Origin: Blautia sp.
GTDB taxonomy: Bacteria > Bacillota > Clostridia > Lachnospirales > Lachnospiraceae
Assembly: GCA_029257805.1 (NCBI GenBank)
Contig: JARIAR010000004.1
Location: forward strand, 1-64,000
Direction: 5' to 3'
Length of the DNA stretch: 64,000 nucleotides
Shown here piece by piece: positions 20,421-28,918 of the stretch. The stretch's first letter is position 1. The number at the start of each line of letters is the position of its first letter. The notes beneath the pieces were generated by a model. It did no database searches and was not told the origin of the DNA. It saw nothing but the letters and a program-made list of their open reading frames with translations. A program made the position numbers and the translations under genes.

Positions 20421-21730
20421 GATTTTATTTTCTCCATATACTGTTTTAAATCTTTTTCATATCCCATTTCACTTAATTCATAAAATTTCTCGTTCTGGAT
20501 CTCAGAAGGCAAATACTGCTGTCTGACATAATGATTCGGATAATCATGAGCATATTTATATCCTATTCCATGTCCCAGCTTCCCATGCCCTCCATAATGA
20601 GCATCCTGTAAGTGAACAGGAACTGTAGTTTTTGTGTGTTTCACAGAATTCATTGCAGCAAAAATCGCATTTGTTGCAGAATTACTCTTAGGTGCGCAAG
20701 CCATATATGTAACTGCCTGAGAAAGAATGATCTGGGCCTCCGGCATTCCTACTCGTTCTACTGCCATTGCAGCTGCCACAGCCACCTGCAATGCCTGCGG
20801 ATCCGCATTTCCAATATCTTCTGAAGCAAGGATCATGATTCTTCGGGAAATAAACTTTACGTCTTCCCCTGCATATAACATTTTTGCAAGATAATATACC
20901 GCTGCATCCGGATCCGATCCGCGCATGCTTTTAATAAAAGCTGAGATAATGTCATAGTGATTGTCTCCGTTTTTGTCGTAACGGACCACTCTTTTCTGTA
21001 TACATTCAGAAGCCACATCCAGGGTTACATGAATCTTTCCATCTTCACTTCTGGGTGTTGTAAGAACTCCTAACTCTATGGCATTTAATGCACTTCTTGC
21101 ATCGCCTCCCGCCATATCTGCAAGAAAATCCAGGGCATCCTCGTCTATTACCGCCTCATAACTGCCCATACCTTTTTGCTTATCTTCCACAGCTCTTAAA
21201 AGCAGTTCTTTGATTTCTTCTTTTTCCAGTGCTTTTAGTTCAAAAACAATAGAACGGGATAAAAGAGCTCCATTCACTTCAAAATAAGGGTTTTCTGTTG
21301 TTGCCCCAATCAGGATCAATGTCCCATCCTCCACAAAAGGAAGAAGATAATCTTGTTGTCCTTTGTTAAATCTATGGATCTCATCTATAAAAAGAATCGT
21401 TTTTCTTCCATACATCCCCAGATTTTCTTTTGCCTGTTTTACAACTTCTTCCATGTCTTTCTTTCCGGCTACCGTAGCATTGATCTGGGTAAAATTGGCA
21501 CTTGTAGTATTTGCGATTACCTTTGCCAAAGTTGTTTTACCTGTTCCCGGAGGTCCGTAAAAAATTACAGAAGTAAGTTTATCTGCCTTAATGGCACGAT
21601 AAAGCAGCTTGTCTTTTCCCACAATATGTTGCTGTCCTACTACCTCTTCCAGCACTGTCGGACGCAGTCTGGATGCAAGAGGCGATTCTTTATCCAAAGT
21701 TTTTGATTTTGCATATTCAAATAAATCCAT
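20405..21730 (-). CDS. rarA: replication-associated recombination protein A (AAA ATPase)
   Basis: SRLRPTVLEEVVGQQHIVG, FYGPPGTGKTTLAKVIANTT; MgsA/RarA C-terminal domain. Confidence 0.93.
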   Translation of the reverse strand: MDLFEYAKSKTLDKESPLASRLRPTVLEEVVGQQHIVGKDKLLYRAIKADKLTSVIFYGPPGTGKTTLAKVIANTTSANFTQINATVAGKKDMEEVVKQAKENLGMYGRKTILFIDEIHRFNKGQQDYLLPFVEDGTLILIGATTENPYFEVNGALLSRSIVFELKALEKEEIKELLLRAVEDKQKGMGSYEAVIDEDALDFLADMAGGDARSALNAIELGVLTTPRSEDGKIHVTLDVASECIQKRVVRYDKNGDNHYDIISAFIKSMRGSDPDAAVYYLAKMLYAGEDVKFISRRIMILASEDIGNADPQALQVAVAAAMAVERVGMPEAQIILSQAVTYMACAPKSNSATNAIFAAMNSVKHTKTTVPVHLQDAHYGGHGKLGHGIGYKYAHDYPNHYVRQQYLPSEIQNEKFYELSEMGYEKDLKQYMEKIKSEELS

Positions 21731-21775
21731 TTTATTTCTCCACTTTCGCTTTTCCGTACATTTGTTCCCATTATA

Positions 21776-22495
21776 CTACAGGAACAAAAGACGGTCAACT
21801 GTCACAAACTCATATCCTTTTTCCTTTAAAGTATCCACGATCTTCAATGCCGCATCTACGGAAGATCTATAACTGTCATGCATTAAGATAATAGAGCTGT
21901 CACGTACCTGGTTTGTCACAATATCCATAATAGCTGAAACATTTTTGCTTTTCCAATCTAAAGTATCCACATCCCAGAACACCGGAAACATATCCACATA
22001 TAATTCAAGATTTCTTCTCCACTCTCCAAAAGGCGGTCTTATAAAAACAGGATATTCTCCTGTTATCTCAAATATCTGATTACTTGTTTTTTCAATTTCT
22101 TCTTTTGCCTTTGCCTCCGATACCTGATTTAAGCATACATGATTATAAGTATGGTTTCCAATTAAATGGCCATCTTCATAAATTTTTTTTACTATCTCCT
22201 CATTTCCTTCTATGTTTTTTCCCATTAGAAAAAAAGTAGCCAGTACCTTTCTCTTTTTTAAGCCTTCCAAAAGTTCCAGAGTATACTTCTTATTAGGACC
22301 ATCATCAAAAGTAAGGGCAATTTGCGGCTTTTCCAGAGATGGCTGCATTCCGGCATCCCCTTCTCCGTTTACCGCCATATAAAGCACATTCTCTTTTCTT
22401 TTTACCCCCCACATGAGTACACATAAACAAATCCCTATGCAAACTGCACTTTTTAAAATCTTTCTGCTCTTCATGTTCCTATCCTGTTTCCACAC
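21776..22495 (-). CDS. polysaccharide deacetylase family protein (PdaB-like)
   Basis: IALTFDDGPNKKYTLELLEGLKKRKVLATFFLMGKNIEGN; NodB domain. Start may be the internal ATG at 22474. Confidence 0.9.
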   Translation of the reverse strand: MWKQDRNMKSRKILKSAVCIGICLCVLMWGVKRKENVLYMAVNGEGDAGMQPSLEKPQIALTFDDGPNKKYTLELLEGLKKRKVLATFFLMGKNIEGNEEIVKKIYEDGHLIGNHTYNHVCLNQVSEAKAKEEIEKTSNQIFEITGEYPVFIRPPFGEWRRNLELYVDMFPVFWDVDTLDWKSKNVSAIMDIVTNQVRDSSIILMHDSYRSSVDAALKIVDTLKEKGYEFVTVDRLLFL

Positions 22496-22548
22496 TTTTC
22501 TCTATTATATGAAAACAATACAGATTTTATCGCTTTCTTCTAAAGTAC

Positions 22549-22592
22549 ACAAAAAATGCCGTTTCCAACTATTCTTGTTGAAAACGACATTT
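22549..22592 (-). terminator. terminator of infC-rpmI-rplT operon
   Basis: Minus strand 16-bp stem AAATGTCGTTTTCAAC / GTTGGAAACGGCATTT (two G-U pairs) followed by TTTTTT. Confidence 0.85.
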
Positions 22593-22607
22593 GCAAATTC
22601 GTTATCC

Positions 22608-22964
22608 TTATGCGATTGCTTTTTTTGCAATTTCTGCAAGTGCTGTGAAACCAGCAGCATCATTTACAGCCATTTCTGCAAGCATCTTTCTGTTGATGTC
22701 GATGTTTGCAACTTTAAGACCGTGCATCATTTTGCTGTAAGATAAACCGTTCATTCTTGCTGCAGCGTTAATACGTGCAATCCAAAGCTGTCTGAACTGA
22801 CGTTTTTTCTGTTTTCTTCCTGCGTAAGAACTTGTAAGAGCTCTCATTACAGACTGTTTTGCAATTCTATACTGTTTGGAGCGAGCTCCTCTATAGCCTT
22901 TTGCCAGTTTCAATGTACGATTATGTCTTTTTTTCGCGTTTAATCCGCCTTTAATTCTTGCCAT
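22608..22964 (-). CDS. rplT: 50S ribosomal protein L20
   Basis: [43 protein letters not shown]. Confidence 0.98.
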   Translation of the reverse strand: MARIKGGLNAKKRHNRTLKLAKGYRGARSKQYRIAKQSVMRALTSSYAGRKQKKRQFRQLWIARINAAARMNGLSYSKMMHGLKVANIDINRKMLAEMAVNDAAGFTALAEIAKKAIA

Positions 22965-22999
22965 TTCCTAATTTCCTCCTGTTCGTCTTCTTCTATATC

Positions 23000-23197
23000 T
23001 TATAAATATGGTAATGCTTTCTTCATGTTCTTAACGTTTGTAGAATCAACAACAGTAGATTTTCTCAGATTTCTCTTTCTCTTCTGAGATTTTTTGGTTA
23101 AGATATGGCTCTTATAAGCTTTATTTCTCACTAATTTTCCTGTACCTGTTTTTTTGAAGCGCTTTGCTGCTGCTCTACAAGTTTTAATTTTTGGCAT
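23000..23197 (-). CDS. rpmI: 50S ribosomal protein L35
   Basis: [46 protein letters not shown]. Confidence 0.98.
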   Translation of the reverse strand: MPKIKTCRAAAKRFKKTGTGKLVRNKAYKSHILTKKSQKRKRNLRKSTVVDSTNVKNMKKALPYL

Positions 23198-23281
23198 TGT
23201 TGTTTCCTCCTTGATTTGTGTACTTCTTTATTAATGTTATATCCAGCCACATGATCCGTCATATGGCTCAACTGTAACATT

Positions 23282-23788
23282 TTAACGTTTTTCGCTTAAA
23301 AACATTGTCATGCTTCGCCCTTCTACTTTTGGGGCTTTTTCTACTGTTGCAATATCAGACAAATGCTGTGCAAAGTCATCTAACACATGTTTGCTGCTTG
23401 CCATATGTGCCATTTCTCTTCCACGGAAACGCAGTGTAACTTTCACTCTATCCCCTTTGGTCAAAAACTTTCTTGCTGCATTTACTTTTGTCATCAAGTC
23501 ATTTGTATCAATGTTCGGGGAAAGACGCACTTCTTTGACATCGATGGTTTTCTGCTTTTTCTTGGCTTCTTTTTCTTTTCTTGCAAGTTCGTAACGATAT
23601 TTTCCATAATCAATAATCTTACATACCGGTGGTTTTGCCTGAGGAGCAATCTTAACTAAATCCAATCCTGCTTCCTGGGCTTTAAACATGGCTTCTTTTG
23701 CGGACATAATTCCTAACTGTTCTCCGTCCGATCCAATTAAGCGTACCTCTTTGTCTCTGATTTGTTCGTTAATCATTAAATTGCTAAT
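23282..23788 (-). CDS. infC: translation initiation factor IF-3, probable ATT start codon
   Basis: ISNLMINEQIRDKEVRLIGSDGEQLG...; GGAGGTG sits about 10 nt upstream of ATT. The longer ORF in the track runs into the leader. Confidence 0.95.
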   Translation of the reverse strand: MSNLMINEQIRDKEVRLIGSDGEQLGIMSAKEAMFKAQEAGLDLVKIAPQAKPPVCKIIDYGKYRYELARKEKEAKKKQKTIDVKEVRLSPNIDTNDLMTKVNAARKFLTKGDRVKVTLRFRGREMAHMASSKHVLDDFAQHLSDIATVEKAPKVEGRSMTMFLSEKR

Positions 23789-23981
23789 TGTTGTGCACCT
23801 CCATACCTGAATAAATGATAATCCATGACCTCTGTCACCCTCGTTAACTATAAGAAAAAAAGTGCAGACAACTGTCCACACTCCTACTATACCCACTGCC
23901 TCTGTAAGGCTGTGCAATATAAACCCAAGTCACTTCATGTGCTAAGGTGAGAGTGGAACTCTGCTTTGTTTTCCTACGTAC
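23789..23981 (-). ncRNA. infC operon leader (L20-leader-type attenuator candidate)
   Basis: About 190-nt untranslated leader between promoter and infC with structured segment (AGAGTTCCACTCTCACCTTAGCACATGAAGTGACTTGGGTTT) and an internal terminator hairpin. Confidence 0.7.
23855..23881 (-). terminator. internal terminator/attenuator in infC leader
   Basis: Minus strand GTGTGGAC-AGTT-GTCTGCAC-TTTTTTT; 8-bp stem with two G-U pairs and a T7 tract. Confidence 0.8.
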
Positions 23982-23987
23982 TGTTAT

Positions 23988-24016
23988 ACAATATCATAAC
24001 AGCAAATAAATGTCAA
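23988..24016 (-). promoter_or_regulatory. promoter of infC operon
   Basis: Minus strand TTGACA-N17-TATTGT. Confidence 0.75.
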
Positions 24017-24067
24017 GTATTTTTTCTCCGGATATGGAGAAAATCTTCATATCCGGAGCATTTGCTT

Positions 24068-25429
24068 TTATACCGTAATAATTCCCAATACTTCCATAAT
24101 AGAAAATGCAAGAATCGCTACCAAACATACCGGGGCAATATATTTAATAATAATCGTGTAAAACTTCTTTACTTTAAATTTCCCATTTATTTCAGCTTCT
24201 TCAATAATTGCTTTTGGCTTAATCACATATCCGACAAAAATACATGTAAGGAAAGCTACGATCGGCATCATCACGCTGTTGCTGATAAAATCAAAGAAAT
24301 CCAGTAGACTCATGCCAAATGGTGCTACAAAACTTAATGGACCGAATCCTAAAGATACAGGAACACCAACTGCGATCACAAATAATAAAACGATTGCACA
24401 TGCCTTTTTTCTTCCCCATTTCAGTTTGTCACAAAGAATGGATACCAATGTCTCGGTAAGCGAAATGGAAGAAGTCAATGCAGCAAACAATACCAGCAAG
24501 AAGAAAATTGCACCAATCACGGTTCCAAATTTCATACTTTCAAAAACTTTAGGAAGTGTAACAAACATCAGACTTGGTCCTTTTCCCAATGCTTCTTCGC
24601 TTCCGCCGGAAAATGCAAAAACAGCCGGAATAATCATTAAACCTGCCATAAACGCAATCCCTGTATCAAACAGTTCAATCTGACGTACAGATTTTTCCAA
24701 ATGAGCATCTTTCTTCATATAAGATCCATAAGTGATCATAATTCCCATTGCCAAAGACATGGAATAAAACAGCTGACCTAATGCCGCCAAAACAGTTGTT
24801 GCACTGAAACGGCTAAAATCAGGCATCAGATAATATTTCACACCATCCATTGCTCCTGGCTGTGACATCCCAAACACTGCAATGATCACAGTCATCACAA
24901 CAAGGATCGGCATCATAAGACGGCTGGCCTTTTCAATACCGCCCTCTACACCAAGCATTACGATCACAAGGCCCAAAATCACATAAATTAAAAAGAAAAT
25001 CACAGGTGCCATGGGCTGGCTGATATAACCGCCAAAAAATTCGTCTGTGGCTGCATCTGCTACATGATTTGTAACAAATACAGTAAGATATTTCAACACC
25101 CACCCGCCAATCACACAATAATATGGTGTAATAATAAACGGCACAACGCAGGCAAGGCTGCCAAGGAAACCAAATCTCTTATCTAACGCTTTATAGGCAC
25201 CGACTGCACTTAAATGTGTTTTTCGTCCCAAAGCAATTTCGGTAATCATCAATGCAAAGCCGAATGTAACTGCCAGAATCAAATACACCAGTAAAAAAAT
25301 TCCGCCCCCGTATTTTGCAGCTAAATACGGAAATCTCCACAAGTTTCCCAGACCTACCGCTGAACCGGCTGCAGCCAGAACAAATCCCAGTTTGTTGGTA
25401 AACGTTCCTCTTTGTTTTTGTTCTTCCAT
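24068..25429 (-). CDS. sodium-dependent transporter (NSS/SNF family)
   Basis: FTNKLGFVLAAAGSAVGLGNLWRFPYLAAKYGGGIFLLVYL; NSS signature. Confidence 0.93.
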   Translation of the reverse strand: MEEQKQRGTFTNKLGFVLAAAGSAVGLGNLWRFPYLAAKYGGGIFLLVYLILAVTFGFALMITEIALGRKTHLSAVGAYKALDKRFGFLGSLACVVPFIITPYYCVIGGWVLKYLTVFVTNHVADAATDEFFGGYISQPMAPVIFFLIYVILGLVIVMLGVEGGIEKASRLMMPILVVMTVIIAVFGMSQPGAMDGVKYYLMPDFSRFSATTVLAALGQLFYSMSLAMGIMITYGSYMKKDAHLEKSVRQIELFDTGIAFMAGLMIIPAVFAFSGGSEEALGKGPSLMFVTLPKVFESMKFGTVIGAIFFLLVLFAALTSSISLTETLVSILCDKLKWGRKKACAIVLLFVIAVGVPVSLGFGPLSFVAPFGMSLLDFFDFISNSVMMPIVAFLTCIFVGYVIKPKAIIEEAEINGKFKVKKFYTIIIKYIAPVCLVAILAFSIMEVLGIITV

Positions 25430-25554
25430 TCATTTTCCCCCTTATCCCAAAAAAATTATGAGTCCTATTATACCTTAGTTTTTTTCTTTGGACAATACAT
25501 AATTTCTTTTTTTTCAGGCATACTATTTTTGTACAAAAAAAGGAGGATTCAACT

Positions 25555-25878
25555 ATGACAATTCTAAAATGCCATGCAACCACATGTGTTTACAACAAAG
25601 ATCAGCTTTGCTCCAAAGGCGCTATTGATGTTATGGGAGAAAACGCTCATCTAGCCAATGAAACAAGCTGCGGAAGTTTTCAGGAAAGAACCGGTTCTTC
25701 TCCTCAGAACAGCTGTGCTTCCGGATGCGGATGCGAAACAATTCAAATTGACTGCAAGGCACATAATTGTTCCTATAACGATAACTGTAAATGCACGGCA
25801 GCCTGTATTCAGGTAGACGGCGATCATGCACAAAACTGCAATGAAACAAAATGTAAAACATTCCAGTGCACCTGCTAA
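25555..25878 (+). CDS. DUF1540 domain-containing Cys-rich protein (two repeats)
   Basis: LKCHATTCVYNKDQLCSKGAIDVMG... and IDCKAHNCSYNDNCKCTAACIQVDG.... Confidence 0.85.
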   Translation: MTILKCHATTCVYNKDQLCSKGAIDVMGENAHLANETSCGSFQERTGSSPQNSCASGCGCETIQIDCKAHNCSYNDNCKCTAACIQVDGDHAQNCNETKCKTFQCTC

Positions 25879-25900
25879 AATTTTCTTATTTCTAAATAAA

Positions 25901-25945
25901 AGAAGGAAATCAGCATACTTTAACTGATTTCCCTCTTTTTCTTTT
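25901..25945. terminator. terminator between DUF1540 gene and pilus operon
   Basis: GGAAATCAG-CATACTTTAA-CTGATTTCC followed by CTCTTTTTCTTTT. Confidence 0.75.
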
Positions 25946-26595
25946 CAGTTTCTTTTTCTTCTATATAATAATACTACAATGACAAAACCTGCTGCTGCAA
26001 TACAGAAAATCCATGTATCTATCTCTGTCAAATCTCCTGTTTTCACCGGCTTTTTATTTTGATATTCCCGGTGACCGGCATCTTCCGACTGATCATTCCC
26101 CCGTTTCTTTTCTTTATAGATATTATAAAATCGTATTTTCCCACATTTTTCCCCGTTCTCATTCTGTACAATGATCTGAGGAATAATCCCCTTCTCCGCT
26201 TCTGTTATATATACGGTTATACTATAACAGGTATCATCAAAATCATAATTTTCCTTTTCTTCTGTAATTTGTCTCAACTGATATTTATAAATCCCTGGAT
26301 TTTCATATTTTAACGAGATTGTAAAAGAATCTTTTTTTCCCTTCATAATAAAGGAAAAAACAGAATCTTCACTTCCATCCGGCATTGGATTTCCTGTATT
26401 TACTTTCTGTAGCTCATAACTTCCCTTCTGATCAACGGATTGAGAGCTACCTTTTTGAATTTCAAATATCTGTTCCACATTTAATGAAATTTCCACATCA
26501 CCAACAGAAGCAGATACCACTTTTTCCTTACAGCAGACAATCCCCAATAACAACAGGAGCAGATAAACAATGTTTTTCATATTTTTAAATACCAT
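25945..26595 (-). CDS. minor/basal pilin (FctB-like, single pilin domain, sortase-type C-terminus)
   Basis: Signal sequence; FSFIMKGKKDSFTISLKYENPGIYKYQLRQITEE...YSITVYITE; C-terminal KKPVKTGD, TM, RRKRN. Confidence 0.75.
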   Translation of the reverse strand: MVFKNMKNIVYLLLLLLGIVCCKEKVVSASVGDVEISLNVEQIFEIQKGSSQSVDQKGSYELQKVNTGNPMPDGSEDSVFSFIMKGKKDSFTISLKYENPGIYKYQLRQITEEKENYDFDDTCYSITVYITEAEKGIIPQIIVQNENGEKCGKIRFYNIYKEKKRGNDQSEDAGHREYQNKKPVKTGDLTEIDTWIFCIAAAGFVIVVLLYRRKRN

Positions 26596-27340
26596 ATTCC
26601 GCTTCTCCTCTTCTGCCTTTTACACAATTCCCGATACGTCCTACAAGAATATGTCTTCCAGCCGATGAATCCGAGGTACAGGTAGACAGGGACAGAAAAT
26701 GTTCCTTTGATGTAAAATTCAGCTCTCTGAAAATTTTAGCATGTTCCCTTATATAATCCAGGTACTGTTGTCCTTCTTCTCCTTCCCATTCTGTATTATA
26801 CAAAACAGGATCATACGCATCTGCACATAGAAATGCAAAAAACTCTATCGGATGCCAGCTTCCTGAATAATACACCATTGCATATTTATGGTCTTCAAAA
26901 TACTGCTGATCTTTAAAATTTTCTAATTCCCCAAACATCGTTTTTTCCTGCATATGATGACCATAGAGTATGTTGTTTATGTCACTAAAATCTTTTTGAT
27001 TACGACAGTCTAAGAAAATACTTCCGGACAGAGAAAACTCTCCCTTGATATCCGTATTCACATATTTCGAATTACCGGATGATTGTACCAGTGGATAATC
27101 AATCCGGGTTTTTTCTACTGTCAGCCATCCAAACACTTCCGGATTTATTTTTTTTAATTCTTCAAATGTCAGATTCTGTTTCTCATCGGGCTTATAAACT
27201 TCATAGACAGATGCATCTGCCTGTCTGTATATATGCTGTGAATCCCATATTCCATAAATTCCATAAAACAATAATGGGAGAAAACAAAAAACAATCAGCC
27301 AATTAGTAACTCTGTCCAATATACGAATTATTTTTTTCAT
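26585..27340 (-). CDS. class B sortase (pilin polymerase candidate)
   Basis: VFGWLTVEKTRIDYPLVQSSGNSKYVNTDIKGEFSLSGSIFLDCRN, ILYGHHM, FLSLSTCTSDSSAGRHILVGRI (catalytic His, Cys, Arg). Confidence 0.9.
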   Translation of the reverse strand: MKKIIRILDRVTNWLIVFCFLPLLFYGIYGIWDSQHIYRQADASVYEVYKPDEKQNLTFEELKKINPEVFGWLTVEKTRIDYPLVQSSGNSKYVNTDIKGEFSLSGSIFLDCRNQKDFSDINNILYGHHMQEKTMFGELENFKDQQYFEDHKYAMVYYSGSWHPIEFFAFLCADAYDPVLYNTEWEGEEGQQYLDYIREHAKIFRELNFTSKEHFLSLSTCTSDSSAGRHILVGRIGNCVKGRRGEAEYGI

Positions 27341-28401
27341 TTGTTACGCTTTTTTGATGTTTTCTGTATTCTCATGAAGAACAAGATTCCAAAAGCTACT
27401 GCAGCAATTCCCACTAAAAGAAAGAACGGGAGGTTATTTAACAATACTCCGGTAACAGGAATCGCATTATATGCATTTACAAAATCCACTTTATTTTCCC
27501 CTTCTCCTACTATGTTGTTTTTTCCATTATTAAGAGAAGTCAGATCTTCGGTTTCATTTCCCACAACACCATTTATCGTTGTTACCCCATTTTCAATTAC
27601 CGTGATCGCCGGCGTATATCCATCCCCCTTAACTCCTTTTTCTTTTACAATATAATGAGTTCCTACCGGAAGAGCATCGAACACCAGCTGCTGACCATGT
27701 CTCAGTTTAAATTCTGTTTCTTTTCCATTTTCGCAATTAATGGGCATTTCTCCGATTTTCCCCGTAAATGTCGTTTGATCTGATAGGGAGGACTTTGTAA
27801 ATTGTATAGTAAAGGAAAACGCTTTTGTTTTGTCTGCCATATCACCTGTTGTCTCTTTCTTTATGATTAAAGAGGCATTATTTTTTACATATGTATTTGT
27901 AAAAAGAACCTTTTCTTTTTTTCCCTGTCCGTCATTTGCGGTAATACTCTTCACATAAACAGAGCCGTCTTCTTTATTGGCTACATACACTCTTAGATTG
28001 TATATTTTTTCACAATACGTGATACCTTCTATATTTCCCGGTGTTTCTTTCACCGAATATTCGAATACACCTGCATGAGGAAACTCCCCAAAAACAATTT
28101 CAGAATTTTTTGTAATTGTATATTTTCCATTTGCGGCCTCTCCTTTTTCATCTGTACTGCCATAAGAAATATTCTGAATTGTTGCAATCGGTGCATCTTT
28201 TGTAATAGCTTCTGCTGTAAATTCAAACATTACCTGCGGAATATTGGCTCCCTCTGCTATTTCAAAATCTTTTACAACCGATACTTTTCCCAATTCATCT
28301 ACAGCAGGAATGCTTTCTTCTGCAGCCCATATACCGGAACTTACACCTACTATCATACTTCCAGCTAATAACCATGCACCTAATCTTTTTTTATTATTCA
28401 T
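27337..28401 (-). CDS. major pilin, Spy0128/FctA-like two-domain protein with IPVTG sorting motif
   Basis: VFEYSVKETPGNIEGITYCEKIYNLRVYV, VLFTNTYVKNNASLIIKKETTGDMADKTKAFSFTI, ...VDFVNAYNAIPVTG, TM, KRNK. Start at MNNKKRLG after AAGGAGT. Confidence 0.88.
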   Translation of the reverse strand: MNNKKRLGAWLLAGSMIVGVSSGIWAAEESIPAVDELGKVSVVKDFEIAEGANIPQVMFEFTAEAITKDAPIATIQNISYGSTDEKGEAANGKYTITKNSEIVFGEFPHAGVFEYSVKETPGNIEGITYCEKIYNLRVYVANKEDGSVYVKSITANDGQGKKEKVLFTNTYVKNNASLIIKKETTGDMADKTKAFSFTIQFTKSSLSDQTTFTGKIGEMPINCENGKETEFKLRHGQQLVFDALPVGTHYIVKEKGVKGDGYTPAITVIENGVTTINGVVGNETEDLTSLNNGKNNIVGEGENKVDFVNAYNAIPVTGVLLNNLPFFLLVGIAAVAFGILFFMRIQKTSKKRNK

Positions 28402-28420
28402 TTTTTTACTCCTTTTTATG

Positions 28421-28918
28421 TTAGAATTCCCTTCTGCGAAGCAGGGCAACAACAGTTCCTTTTATTTCGGATTTTTTAACTATCCCGTATACACGGCTAT
28501 CTTTTGCATTTTCCCGATTGTCTCCCAATACAAAGTATTCTCCTTCTCCTAAAGTAACCGGAAATGTTATCCCTGTGGTATATGGAAGTGTTTCTGTGTA
28601 AATTTCATTTTCCTGCTGCAAATAACCATTTATTTTTAATCCATCTTTTGTAATATCCACCTCATCTCCATCTTTTGCCACGACTCTTCTAATTTGTATT
28701 TTTTGGTTTTTTTCTACCACAACTGCTTCCGATGGCTTAAATTCTTTTTGAAGTCTGTAGTAAAACGCCAGATCCCCATCTTTAAATGCCGGACTAATCA
28801 TATTATCACTGCACCGGCAAATCCCAAAAATAAATAAAAATATCACCGCCAGCAGAAGAATAAAAAACATGATTTTCAATACAAGAAAAATCACATCATC
28901 TTTTATAGAATTTTTCAT
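28421..28918 (-). CDS. signal peptidase I (pilus-associated, LepA/SipA-like)
   Basis: S26 family: FKDGDLAFYYRL, IQIRRVVAKDGDEVDI, EGEYFVLGDNRENAKDSRVYGIVKKSEIKG. Confidence 0.9.
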   Translation of the reverse strand: MKNSIKDDVIFLVLKIMFFILLLAVIFLFIFGICRCSDNMISPAFKDGDLAFYYRLQKEFKPSEAVVVEKNQKIQIRRVVAKDGDEVDITKDGLKINGYLQQENEIYTETLPYTTGITFPVTLGEGEYFVLGDNRENAKDSRVYGIVKKSEIKGTVVALLRRREF

